From: Lactifluus volemus
Taxonomy: Eukaryota > Basidiomycota > Agaricomycetes > Russulales > Russulaceae
Direction of reading: 5' to 3'
NCBI GenBank assembly: GCA_022376515.1
Contig: WTXI01000241.1
Location: forward strand, 1 to 55,854
DNA length: 55,854 bases
A program made the position numbers and the translations under genes. Below the pieces are notes generated by a model. That model was not told where the DNA came from. It saw only the letters and a program-made list of their open reading frames with translations, and did no database searches. Each line of letters starts with the position of its first letter. The first letter of the stretch is position 1. Positions 1 to 12,500 of the stretch are shown one piece after another.

Positions 1-461
1 CTTGTTCGGATGACTTATCGGCCTCACTGATTTTAAATGTTGTTTAGACGTCCTCAGATCTAACAATGGCCTCGTGCCCAAGCATCTACGTAGCAAGACA
101 ATCTCGCCAGTCTTCGCGCGCTACCTCCAGCACCTGTTCAAGGCTGAAGCATCTAGTCTGCGCCGCACTGTAGTGTTGAGAGACGCAAGAAGTGGGAAAT
201 CTTAGAATGATGAACAGGCGGTTTCGGGATACGCCTGGCGCTTATAATACCGACTGAGAATGAGATATGATCACTTCTGAGTCAATTATGATATGACCCA
301 CTGGGATGTGGATACTTTAGACTCTAGAGCGGAGGTGTGACAGCTATGATAGAAATATGATGAACCAATTCCAAGCTCTGAGTCTGCGCCAAGCTTGATG
401 GAGGCCCGGGATCACCGCGCCACGCTGCACGTGGTTATCTCAACCTCTTACCTCGACTACG
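1..461 (+). promoter_or_regulatory. 5' flank of NLR copy 1
   Basis: This is non-coding sequence upstream of the first NLR-like gene. From about 130 onward it matches the 5' flanks of copies 3, 4 and 5 (a block ending in a run about GACGCAAGAAGTGG, then a block with CTGAGTCAATTATGATATGACCCACTGG). It carries a TGAGTCA heptamer at 278-284, which resembles a Gcn4/AP-1 type bZIP site. Regulatory function is inferred only from conservation between paralogs, which recent duplication could also explain. Confidence 0.4.
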
Positions 462-3400
462 ATGGCTCTTGCACAACCGGATTCGTATGCCAAATCCTAT
501 TTCATCTCATCTCGCTCAATGTTAATCATTATTACAGCCAAGACCCTCAAAAACCTGGAACAAAGTACATCGGTCCTTTCCACTCTATGCCGATTTTTGC
601 TCACATAACTGCCTTTGAACAGTGCTCAGGTCATCGAAACTCAACAAAGCCCTCTCACCCTCGAGGTGACTGGTACGTATCCTAGTGATGCTACTGAAAT
701 GAATCCTAAGGCTGTTTCCCTGTCAGTACTCAGGGTACACAATCTTCCTCGTCTCAAGACACTCTCCGGGAAGAAGCGACATTTTATGTCACTGTGACCA
801 ACGAGGCGAGAACATGGCAGACACGATCTGTTCGAAGTGTGGGACAGCGTGGAATGGAACGAGGTTCTGGACTCCTTGTACGAAATCTATTTTTTTTTTC
901 TTTTACAACTGAGTCTCTTGCAGTGCGTACTATCACTCTCCCATATTACAGCATCTCTTTATGCGAAAAGGACCATGCGGAAGACATCCTTGTTGGAAAC
1001 ATGAGATACTCTGTGAACCTCAACCGGTTCTTGTTGGATTCTTACTCGCATTCATATGACTCAGCACGCTGTAGACTTGACATTATTTTGAGCCATGATG
1101 GCGGTCATTCAACGGAGCCGGTCACACTCTTCTTGAAGATCACCGTCTCACCAAATGCGAGTCCCGCTCTGACTGCTCCGGTCAACACGTGAACCACACA
1201 GCGATCGATTTGGACAGCCCGCCGGTCGTTGAAGGAAATGCGCGCCTCCTACATTCAAGTCAACAGTGAACCACGCAACTGGCGGTAGTCACCTCCTCTA
1301 CCTCCTTTATCCGGACCAGAGACCTTCCCATGAGAGCAGTACTTCTGTGCGACCAGCATCGGACAGCCAGACGGAGATGCCAGCATCGCTCTCCGTCGTG
1401 CTGAGGAGGCTGTCAATACGATGGAAACATGGGGCATTGCTGTTGGGTGTCAAGCAGGTGATGGATGCCGTCGGTCCAATCGCATCAGTATGCCCAAAGC
1501 TATTTTGCTTCTTTTCTCGCCGAGTTAACTTCGTTCTCCAGCTGCATCCCTACGCAAGTCTAGCATGGAGTCTGCTCTCAAAGATTCCCGAGGTGCGTCA
1601 CCTTGCCTTGTCGGAGATGCGGGACATTCATTCTTTTTTCTCGTTCAGACTTTGCTTACAGCAGGTTCAGCGTGACGACAATGTCCGATCACTATTTGAA
1701 GCCATATGCGATGCGTTTACGTTTGCAAAGATGCGGACGCTTTGAGGAGGATCAAGCCGGAGTCTCTTCAGCGAAAATCCTTGAGGACATGCTGGAACGG
1801 GTCTCGGAAATTAGCAATTTATTGAATCGTATGCGAAGGATGTGCGAGTCGGTACGTTGTCCTGAGCTTTGGTTAGTCATTATTAACATGCGATTTGCAG
1901 GGAAGCGGACTTGGAAGAATATCCGTGGCCAAGTTGACGGGAAAGTCACACAGTACCGCACATCCTCATCCGACTGCGAGACGATTTTCTTCGCGCGTGC
2001 TGCTGTCACGACGGAGGTTACTGTGCTTCGAATACAGGACGATGTGAGTAATATTATCCAACAAACAAGAGTTGCTCGACTCAACAATACAACATAGCTT
2101 AAGCGATGTCAAACCAAGCATTAGAAGCCGGTGCGTAATTGATGGCCACGAGATGATGATCTGACACGGCACACAGAATTCAGTGTTTAATCAGGGAATT
2201 GCCTTATAAGGGAGGCTGGCGATTCGGCGATGAGAAACGCTGTCTTCCTGGAACACGCGAAGATTTCTTGGATCATATCTTCAAGTGGGTCGAGAATCCT
2301 GAATCTGAACGTGGGCTCGTGCTCTTCGGCCAAGCAGGCACTGGAAAGTCCTCGATAGCACATGAAGTCGCACGCCACTTCGAACAAGTGTCTCGGATCT
2401 TACTTCGCCTTCGTTCGAAGGAAGGTTCCAAAGACGAGGCATACCAACTTTTCACGACACTTGCCTGTGATCTCTCCAACAGCTATCCTGCGTTCAAATT
2501 CGCCCTCGGGAGGGTCCTTAAGGAATCTGTCACTCCGTGGTACCCGAGACCGTCGTACCTTTTTGAACGACTCATCCTCGAACCGCTCAAGGATCTACAA
2601 ATTCGTGATCCAATTCTTATCGTAATCGATGGATTGGACGAGAGTGGAGATGCGAGTGGCACCAAAGGATTACACGTTCCTTGCTGAACATCTTCTCGAC
2701 CTCCCTTCAAAATTCCGTATTCTCATCACATCAAGGCCGGACGTTGGCATCGAATCTGCATTCGCCGAAGCACTATCTGTCCACACCCTCTACATGGATG
2801 ATGACAAACTTGCTGCGAAAACGGAGGACGATATTCTCGCGTACTTTCAGGATGCGCTCCATCCGGACGCTTTCAAAGACTATGGCGTGAACTAGCAAAG
2901 GCAGCGGAGGGCCTGTTCCAGTGGGCTTCCGTTGCATGCGGATTCATAAACCCCTCCTGCTAGTTTCGGCTTTCAGTGAAAAAGAGGTCGTACAGCGCTT
3001 GTTGGGACACTCTCGAGATCGGGATGGACAAGATCCGTTGGACCAGTTATACGAAGAAGTTCTCGAGGGATATTTCAGCCGCCTGCAGCACAGACTTATT
3101 TCGATCGTGATGGGACAAATTTTTGCTGCGATCGAGCCCTCACCACCAGTTCCCTGATTGCCCTGCGCCGACATGCACCTAAAGATGATCCGAGGATCCT
3201 GACCCGAAGATTCTGATCGGGTTCTCAAAATGCTCGGACATCTTGGCTCGGTGCTGAGCAATGTCACTTCTGATGGAACGCGGCCGATCGTTCCTCTCCA
3301 TACTTCATTCCGTGACTTTCTAGCAGATGAGAAGAGTGGGGCATTTCATGTCGACTTTGGCAAGGCCACCGTCGGTTGGCACATTCCTGTCTTGGTTTAA

Positions 3401-5966
3401 TGCTGGATAGCCTCAAGTTCAACTTTGTAAACGAGTCGTCATATCTCGCGAACAGGATGTCCCAGACTTGGAATCTCGAATTTCCGAGCACATTCCGCCG
3501 CTCTATCGTATGCCTGCATTTTTTGGGACGACCATCTAGAACACGTTGCTTTCGAACGAGATCTCTTCATAAAGTTGCGATCCCTGTTCGAGACAAAGTT
3601 TCTGTTCTGGCTAGAAGTGCTTAGCATGAAGAACAGTGTGGGCCTTGCATCGCCAGCAATGGCATCTCTGAAGATGTGGTTGCAGCGGAAGGTGGGTACA
3701 TCCTATAATTATAAATGCATGTAGTGACTATTGCGTAAATCACAACAGCCCCAAAAGGACGTGGAGAATCTCCTGGCATTGGTGAACGATGCGTTCGCAT
3801 TTGTGCGGTATTTCGGGATGGCAATAGCAAGAAGCGCCCCGCATATATATATATCTGCTCTGCCTTTCGCACCATCCTCTTCCCGCATTATCGAGCATTA
3901 CCTTCACTTATTCCCCCACACATTATCTTTGGATCGCGGGCAATTGTCTCATTGGCCAGCATTGGAAATGGTGATTCAAGCACATGACGAGCCGATCGAA
4001 TTCCGTTGCATTCTCGCCAAATGGGCAGCGGATAGCCTCAGGCTCGAGACCACACGATTCGGGTGTGGGATGCCACGACGGGGAGCTTGTAGCGGGCCCG
4101 TTTGCTAAGCACACCGATAGGTCCTTTCTGTTGCATTCTCGCCGGACGGACAGCGCATTGTCTCGGCCTCAGATCACACGATTCGTGTGTGGGATGCCGC
4201 AACAGGAGATGTCGTAGCGGGACCGTTCATTGGACATAGTAATAGGTCATATCTGTTGCGTTCTCGCCAGACGGGCAGCGCATCGCGTCTGCCTCGACGA
4301 TGCACGATCCGCATATGGAATGCTACAACAGGAGAGAGGTTTGCAGGCCCGTTCACTGGACACACGGCTCGTCAACTCTGTTGTATTCTCGCCGGACGGG
4401 AAGCGCATTGCCTCGGATCGATGATCGCACGATTCGACTGTGGGATTCTGCAGTAGGAGGGATCGTAGCGGGCCCATTTACTGGACACACTGAACCAGTC
4501 AACTCTGTTGCATTTTCACCGACGGGGAGCGCATTGCCTCGGCCTCGAGATCACACAATTCGTGTTGGAATTCCGCAACGGGAGAGGTCATGGCGGGCCC
4601 GTTTAGTGGACACGCCATAAGTCTGTTCTGTTGCATTCTCACCTGACGGGCGGCGTATCGCCTCCGCCTCACGATCGCACAATTCGTGTGTGGGATGCTG
4701 CAACAGGAGATATCATTGCGGGCCCGTTTACTGGTCACGCCATTCAGTCTTCTATTCGCTCTCACCGGACGGACAGCGCATCGCCTCGGCCTCGTTCGAT
4801 CGCACGATTCGTGTGTGGGACTCCACAACAAGAGAGGCCGTAGCAGGTCCGTTTACTGGACATGCCATTCGGTCTTTTTATTGCGGTCTCGCCGGACGGG
4901 CAGCGTATCGCCTCGGCCTCAGCAGATCACACGATTTGTATTTGGGATGCCACAACTGGAGAGGTCACAGCGGGCCCGTTTACTGGACACACCGATTGGG
5001 TTACTGGTGTTTCATTCTCACCAGACGGGCAGCGAGTCGCTTCGGCCTCGCACGATCGCACGATTCGTGTGTGGGATGCAGCAACGGGAGAGGTCGTAGT
5101 GGACCCGTTTACAGGACACAATGATGGTCACGTCGTGTATTCTCACCCGGGCAGCGCATCGCTTCGAGCTCGCGATCGCACGATTCGTGTGTGGGATGCT
5201 GCAACAGGAAAGGTGTAGCGGCCCATTTACTGGACACGCCGATGGGTCTACTTGCTGTATTCTCACCAGACGGGCACGCATTGCCTCAGCTCGTCGATCG
5301 CACGATTCGTGTGTGGGATGCAAACAGGAGAGGTTAGTAGGGCCGTTTATTGGGCACAGACGAGGTCTATTCTGTTGCATTCTCGCCGAACGGGGAGCGC
5401 ATTGCTTCAGCCTCATACGATCGCACGATTCGCGTGTGGGATGCCGCAACAGGAGCTTGTAGCCGGCCCATTTACTGGACATACGAGTGGGCCTCTGTTG
5501 CATTCTCACCAGATGGGCAGTACATTGCCTCGGCTCTGAGATCGTACGATTCGCGTGTGGGATGCAACAACAGGAGATATCGTGGCGGGCCCATTTACTG
5601 GACACACCGATCAGTCGTTCTGTTGCATTCTTGCCGGATGGACAACGGATCGCCTCGGCCTCACAGATTGCACGATTCGCATGTGGCATGTCGGAACCCT
5701 GTGCACCGCCTCGGCCTCGCGAAGTCGCGCGATTCATCCGGACAAGCGCAGAACGGAAGACATTGACAAGTTCCCGGTCAATAATGATGGTTGGGTGTGT
5801 GGGGAGAATGGAGAGCTTCTTTTATGGATTCCCCAGATTCACCGGCCATATTTCAATAGGTCTAACACTGTCTGGATTGCAGGCAGAAATTATACCCAGC
5901 TTGATCTCAAACTTTGTACATGGATCGAATTGGGCTACGGTATATGTTCCTAGTTCATCTAGCTAG
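462..5966 (+). pseudogene. NLR-like C2-NACHT-WD40 gene, copy 1 (frameshifted)
   Basis: The sequence aligns along its whole length with intact copies 2 and 3. It has an ATG at 462, C2-like segment (about 730-1190), helical segment (about 1380-2060), NACHT (about 2200-3700), linker, 14 degraded WD40 repeats and the conserved C-terminal cap ending at the TAG at 5964-5966. Walker A (GQAGTGKSS, near 2329-2355) and Walker B (ILIVIDGLDES) can still be read, and the stretch 2199-2687 stays open. Many small indels, mostly 1-2 nt deletions relative to copy 2, break the frame, for example near 1188, 1240, 1266, 1447, 2672, 3140 and repeatedly in the WD40 exon. The first splice donor is also lost: at 495-496 the bases are TC where copies 2-4 have GT. 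In the WD40/C-terminal part it resembles copy 3 ([10 protein letters not shown]); in the C2 part it resembles copy 2. It is either a true pseudogene or a badly resolved assembly copy. Confidence 0.85.
3968..5690 (+). repeat. WD40 repeat array of copy 1 (14 decayed units)
   Basis: The array has units of about 129 nt, each with the signature coding for [11 protein letters not shown] and TIRVWD in shifting frames. It spans 1722 nt against 1782 nt for the same interval in copies 2 and 3, a net loss of 60 nt spread over many small indels with no whole repeat missing. Confidence 0.85.
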
Positions 5967-7032
5967 AGTCGGTACACTATGTATGTATGTCATTCCAGAT
6001 ATCATCGGCGCCCTCTTCGCACGCCGCCAGTTGTGCGGCCCGGACCCTTCCTCATCGTTTCATGACCAAGTGCCTGGGATCACTAGCACATTATCCGACG
6101 TACAGCTCATGGCTGTCCATAGTGTTCATATTTTTTACCGCGTGTCACTGCGCTCGTGCTCCATATCAGGTGGACGTAATCCAAGTGTACAGGATCAAGT
6201 TCAAAAAGTCCATTCCTTTCCCACGTTGTTACGTCATTGCATAATCAAATTTCAGGCTCCGAAACTACTATTTCAAAGTACTGTACTAACGTGGCACCAT
6301 GCGATCAGACCTACCTTTCGGATCTCTCCAAATTTCGAGCCCATTTCTTGCTCAGTCACCACAAAATTCAACCTACCGTATCTAGTATGTGTTTCCATAT
6401 TTCATAAAAAAAAATTTTGGTAGTGTGGTGGAATAAAAAAAATAGCATGTTTGTCACGCCTGCCTGTGTCGGAGTTTCCAATGTATAAAAGTGGCAAGCT
6501 TAGCGCTCGCGCTCTGACAGAACAGTCAATCAGAGTCTGAAATATGTCGTGTGACATAGTGCAAAGGGGGTCTGCATCGCATAGGGGTGCCATGTTAGTA
6601 CATTCATCAAGCGTGTTTTGCGATGTGAGTGCACAGAGACGTGCTGGTGGTAAGTCCAACGGTAAAGGGAATAGGTCGTGGGAAGTACAAAGTACGAAGT
6701 ACGAAGTACGAAAGTATGTCGAGTAAGTTAGTCAAAAGAAGGGGAGTGTGCCGCTGCGACGAGCTGTATCGAATGGCTTGGCCTGGGTGACGTAGGTGAT
6801 GCTTCGCTCGAGGCCAAGGGACAGCATCGAGCCATCCAAGTGGGAAGCGACATGAGGTTTTCCCAAATATCCATTCGTATTTTCACAGTGGATAAAAACG
6901 AAATGGTTACCAGAGAGGCACGCACTAACACCACGATTCGGAGGGAGGAAGATACGCGTAACATACGACCCATCATTTTCTTTGTAACCGAGGCATCATC
7001 TCAAGAGTCCGACCCGAAAGCGAGTAGCCCCT
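5967..7032. other. Intergenic, NLR copy 1 to DAK
   Basis: After about 5995 the sequence stops resembling the 3' flanks of copies 2-4. I see no convincing coding frame. It contains a short tandem repeat (6684-6713) and an A/T homopolymer patch near 6408-6440. Confidence 0.5.
6684..6713. repeat. Short tandem repeat, 7-bp unit AGTACGA
   Basis: Three direct copies of AGTACGA plus a partial upstream unit (AGTACAA) are visible in sequence. No function is proposed. Confidence 0.8.
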
Positions 7033-9456
7033 TCAAGCGATGGCACTGGCAGCAGTCCCCACCAACGCTTCCAAAAGTACCTTGACTCCCCAAGCGCCAG
7101 GGTCAGGCACCCTCTCCCGCTTAAGCAGTCCTCCCTCGACGTACGCGCTCCTTCCGACACGGGCTTCCACGTCGCGCGTCGCCTCAGCCGTCTCGGCGGC
7201 CCTCCGCACTGCACTATGCGGGTCCGACGGATTCTCAGAGAACGCGTCGACGAAGGCGGCGAGCGGGTCAACCAGCGTGCGCGATGGAGGACGCGCACAC
7301 GTGTATGTATACAGCTTTTCGCGCGCTGCGGAAAGGGCGCGGCACCAGTCGGCAGCAGTGGCGACCGCGACGCCCGAGATGGAGAGCGCTTGCGCAAGAG
7401 CGGAAAAGAAGATACTGGTCGTCCCACCATCCCACCGCAGCCCCATTTTAAAAATATGACAAGACTTGACGAGACGGGGAGACTCACGAGTACAGTGCGC
7501 CGCTGGTGCCGCCCATCTTCTCGGCTGCCACTTCCGACACGGCGATGAGAGCGCCGACCACGTCTTCCCCGCTGATCGATCCGGCGTGGAGGAGCGCAAG
7601 GACAGCTGTGTTAGAAGGAGACGTGAGCTGGGACTGAATTGTAACTTAGAACCCTGGTGGGGGGGTCACGCACCGTGTGCGCCCGTTTGTAGTGTCAAAC
7701 CGCAATCACCGTCACCGGAAACTGTATCCATCTTGGTAATTTCCGGTTCGGCCTTGTCCAGCGCGTTGCATGCCCTCTCCACCGCGCGCACGAACTCTTG
7801 CTCATCCTGCGCGCGTATCCGCTGTCTCTGTTCCGTCGCACGTTCGGGCAGAACTGCCGAGGACGAGGGTGCAACGGACGGACGTGCACCAGATGACCAT
7901 TTCCAGCCAGGGCAGAAGTCTTCGCGTCAAGCAGACGGAGTATAACATCCGACGGTGGTGCAGTGGTAGGGGAAGGCGGTGGAAGAAGGAGAAGGGTGAG
8001 CGAAAAGCCGGGCATGTTCAAGCTCGTCTGTGCCACGTCCGAGTGAGCACCAAGCATGAAGCGAGGTAAGATAAAGCACCATGAATGTTCCGCTAACGAC
8101 TCTCTGAACTGCCACACCTCGGCCTGCCAACGCGACGACGGCCTCTCGTACAATTCCTCCAAGCTCAAGTTCGCTCACCCCGCCAAGATTGTTGACGAGT
8201 AGCACGACATTGTCTTTTCTCGAACCTCCAGTAGGAAGGAAGCCCCTCTCTGGATCACTCTGAGATAAGAGGAGGTCCAGGAGAGTTTGAATAAGCTCGT
8301 TGAGAGGAGGGACAGGTGAAACACGTTGGACGCCGGCTTCGTTGTGTATGCCCATTCCGATCTCGATTTCCGAGGAGGTTAGATGGGCTTGGCCCACGGC
8401 CGTTCCAGGCACCTGAAAGTTAATGTGAAGATCGATATCTCCGAACTTGGGTTGAAATAGATGATACGTGGCAGTGTTCCAAGCCAACACCAATTGTCGC
8501 AATATTCTGTGAAACCCATTCGGCGACTGCATATACCTCGTCAAGGCTCGCACCGGTCTGGGCCAATGCGCCCGCGATCTTATACACGAGGACAGTCCCA
8601 GCAAGGCCCCTGATAAGGGATTAAAATGATACTGGATGCCTTGTTGAAAAAGGACATTACCTGCGTCCAACTATACTCCCCTGGGTCTTGCCGACGGCAA
8701 CATCATCCCCGACGACGAGAAACCTGACCTTGTCTGCCTTGGAAGGATGTTGTGCAGCGAATTGTTCCTTTGCAAGGCCAAAGTTGAGGACATCTCCCGT
8801 ATAGTTTCTTCAAATCGGTCGGACTACAATAAGTGGCGAGTTGGAACTGATAGATAAGCTCACTTGACAATGATGAGGGTTCTGTTAAAGTTGGCGTTTG
8901 ACCAGAAAGTTGAAGCCGTACTTACTTACCCTTTTTGATTGTCCGCGAGCTCTATCGCACGCCGTACTTGAGTAGGTCCGGGTGAGGCAAAGACATTTCC
9001 ACAAACGGCGGCTTACACCACCAGTGTCAAACATCTAGAAAAGGGTATTGATATTAACATAACTTACCTGTTAACATGCCATCGCCTAAATCGATCGATC
9101 GATCGCACGTGAGTCAAAAATGCGGTACCCCAAATAGTAGTAAGCTCACCGACAAAGCCGGCATGAGATGGCTCATGACCAGAACCACCACCGCAAATGA
9201 GTGCGACCGTGGATTCGTCACGATTGACGAGATGGACAACTAAAAGGTATATTATGTAGTTGATGTATCGAAACATGAGCCAGAGACGAACCTTTGTTGC
9301 TGGCATCAAGACCGAGCTTGGGGTTAATCGCACATAACCCTTCAAGTGACTGTACGACAAGAGAGGTTGAGGTGTTTAAGAAGTGCTTGGCTAAAGACAA
9401 GATAAGGGGGTGAGTGTTGAGGTAAGAGAGAATGGCGACAAACAGTGTAGGGCCAT
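7033..9456 (-). CDS. Dihydroxyacetone kinase (DAK1/DAK2-type), multi-exon
   Basis: This ATP-dependent kinase phosphorylates dihydroxyacetone and glyceraldehyde in cytosolic glycerol/triose metabolism. Read on the minus strand, the exons give the N-terminal KHFLN and SLEGLCAINPKLGLD, then VALICGGGSGHEPSHAGFVG and AAVCGNVFASP of the DhaK (K) domain, a VLNFGLAKEQ stretch, VVGDDVAVG, and GMGIHNEAG. The His in GMGIHNEAG is the residue that covalently holds the substrate in this family. After a linker comes the DhaL domain with DTVSGDGDCG (Mg-ATP aspartates), GGTSGALYS and VPDPGAWGV near the end. Introns are about 50-75 nt with GT-AG borders. The stop is at 7033-7035. The start is inferred: the ATG at 9454-9456 joins through a 52-nt intron to KHFLN, which fits the normal family N terminus. 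It is divergent from the DUB gene. Confidence 0.9.
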
Positions 9457-9574
9457 TGGAAAGAAAGGTTAATAGGTAATCATGATGATGGATGAATATG
9501 TAGATGATCGTGGGAATAATAATAGATTACGCTGACGCGGGCTTGGTTTAAGTCGACTTTCCCGCCTTTTTACT
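9457..9574. promoter_or_regulatory. Short divergent promoter between DAK and DUB genes
   Basis: Only about 118 bp separates the inferred DAK start codon (minus strand) from the DUB start codon (plus strand), so both promoters and 5' leaders must share or overlap this interval. No specific element is recognised. Confidence 0.5.
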
Positions 9575-12500
9575 ATGCAAAATTTGTCAAATTCTTCTGC
9601 ACTCGCACAACCTATTCCTTTATCACCCGTAGACGGCCGGAAACGATACAGATCTCTATCAATGGAGTCAACAACCTCCGCGTCCTCCCGAAAGCGCTCT
9701 GCGTCCGAAGATCCAACCGCGTCTTCCCCCGTCACGCGCTGCACGCGTCTCGACGATACGACCACAGCCCTTCCTTCCTCCTCCGATCCTACCTCCAACG
9801 ACATCGATGCTTATATGGACGCTCAGGGCGAGTCGGACGTCCTCCAAACAACCCTTCTGCCAGCCCCTCATCAGCCCAACCCAGCCCGCCCTAGCCCAAT
9901 CCCTGGTTATGTTCCCTCTTCCTCGCTCCTTAGGTTCCAGCTTGTCGATATAATTCGTGGTGTGCCTCTGATAGAAGGGAACACATGGGCACTTGTTTCC
10001 AAAACCTGGCTCAGGCGCTTTGAGAAAGCTGCTACTGGTCAGGTAGACAAAGAAGCTGGCCTCAAGGAAGACGGTCTCGGTCCTGTTGACAACTCTTCTC
10101 TATTCAAAATAGACGGAAGTTTGAACGAGGGTCTCGTTGAAGGCGTCGACTTTGAGTGCGTCCCCGAGGAAGTTTGGAATTGGTTCACCAACTTGTTCGT
10201 GCTTCCCTATCATTGAAGCCTCCTGTCCTACCTTACACTCTGAACCCAGGTATGGCACCTCCGAGCAAGATCCCATTAAAAGAAAAGTCATCACCCGTGG
10301 CATCATAAAGGAGCCCTGCATAGAGATTTATCCCCCACGCTTCCGCTACTTCCTCCTTACTGACGAACCTGCCAATCGTATGGTCCATGGTGACAGACAA
10401 TTTTACATCACCACCTCCTCCGTTTCTACAACAAGTGCACTTCACCGTGATCTTGCCGCCAAGTTTGATCGTATGGAGGAGCACCGTATCTGGCAGATCA
10501 CCTTGGGCAATGAGCCAATAGGGACAAATTATCCTTCCGGCGCCCTGGCCTCCTCAGAGGCTCGCATTATGGATCCAGGTGAAAAGTTGATCGATGATGC
10601 CATTAGCGCGAGCGATGCTTTCATTGTAGAGTTCAAAGAGAACGGTAAATGGATCGCGGATACTACGGACACGAACGATGTTGGGACGGACGAGGATCGA
10701 GCACCCCTGCCACTCTTTAGCCAAGGTACTGATTTCTTCAGCCGCATCGGTGGGAGTAGCAGCAGCTCCTCTATCGGCCGTTCCACCCTCACAATCAACG
10801 GTTTAACTTCCCCATCGGGCGCGTCTAGCACTTCCACATTGAACAAGTCAATCACCATTACTACCAGGCCAAAGACCTCGATCAAGCCAGGAACGCTCGG
10901 ATTGGGTAACTTGTGAGTTCCTCTACTTCCAGGGCGTCACTGGGCTGAGCTCTTGCAGAGGCAATACCTGCTTCATGAATTCCGCAATCCAATGTCTCGC
11001 GCATACCCCGCAGCTTACAGACTACTTCCTGAGTACGTGTTCCATACTCTCTTATAACCTCTCAATCTAAATATGCCTCGTAGCTGGGGTGTTTACACAA
11101 GAGCTAAATCCCGATAATCCGCTCGGCATGCACGGAGAAATTGCCCAGTCATTTGGAGCGTTACTACAACGCATCTGGTCCGACACTGCCCAGGGATCTT
11201 CCTACTCGCCACGCGAATTCAAGTCCATACTGTCGCGCTTTGCGCCCCAATTCTCTGGGTATCAACAACACGACACCCAGGAGTTTGTTGCGTTTCTACT
11301 CGACGGATTGCACGAGGACCTCAACCGCGTACTTAAGAAGCCATATGTCGAAAAGCCCGATTGGAATGGCGGTGGCGCCCTTGAACTCGTGAAGCTTGCC
11401 CGCTCCAGCTGGGAGGGATATATGAAGCGGAATGACAGCGTCATCGTTGACCTTTTCCAAGGACAATACAGGAGTACACTAGTATGCCCAGAGTGTCACA
11501 AGGTGAAGGCTTTGACCCTCTTCTCTTCTCAGCTTTCGCGCTGAATCTGCTAGGACAGGTCTCAATTACTTTTGATCCCTTCATGTACCTCACTTTACCG
11601 CTTCCCGTAAACAAAAAGTGGCGGCACGAGATCTACTATATCCCCTGGGACACGGACAAGGTACACGTCAAGATTCCTGTTATACTCAACCGTGACGCTA
11701 CCTTTCGAGACCTACGTGCTCTCGTTGGCCGGTGGACGGGCGCAAATCCAGACAATGTAAACAACCATCCACTCCTTTCTGGGCCTTCGCTGACTTGGAC
11801 ATCACGCAGCTCCTTACTCTCGAGATATTCTCACATCGCTTCTATAAAAACCTCGATGATTTGCAACTCTGCGTAGAAATGGCCGAGAACGACAAAATTG
11901 TATGCTATGAGCTGCCTTGCCACGCCCAGCAATCGCGCAACTACACGCCCAAGCCGGGAGACCCCTTCATTGTGCCTGTTTTCCTATGCGATGCCAGTGT
12001 TGGACGTACAACATATTCGACATTCAGCCGCACCAGCCCTTTTTTGTTTGGCTATCCCTTCGTTGTCGCCATCTCTCCGGAGGATGCTCGCAGCACGATA
12101 CGTATGGAGGAGATTGTTGTTGAACAGTTGCAGCGCTGGACAGAGAATGCCCGCGACCTCTGGTCATGGGAAGCGCCTGAAGCGCCCGACCTTGACACAG
12201 ATATGGAAGAAGTACAGATTCCTACGCCTTTAGACGCACCAAAGGATGCTGTGACAGAAATCAAGGAGAATGGCGAAGTAATCCCGGTAGAGGAGGGCGA
12301 AATCGTCGACCAGAAAGCTCTACTTTACGCCGACGATGACGAGATTCTTCCACAGGCCACTCAGGGATCTAGTGTCGCGTCCTTAACGTACTCGGACAAT
12401 GATCTTGCGGCGATTCCCTCTGATGAGCCGCGGCGCGTCGGGGTTAAAGAAGGCGTGTTTCAGTTGCACGTACAGTCAGGGCACAAGGACTTCGGGACAG

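Noticed and set aside
3968..5690. Regular 129-bp repeats resembling a tandem satellite or CRISPR-like array
   Set aside because: The units encode 43-residue WD40 repeats in the homologous copies and have no spacer/repeat structure.
7040..7945. Plus-strand open frames across the DAK gene
   Set aside because: The minus strand carries the DhaL domain motifs with matching introns; the plus-strand frames have no motif and arise from GC-rich coding sequence.
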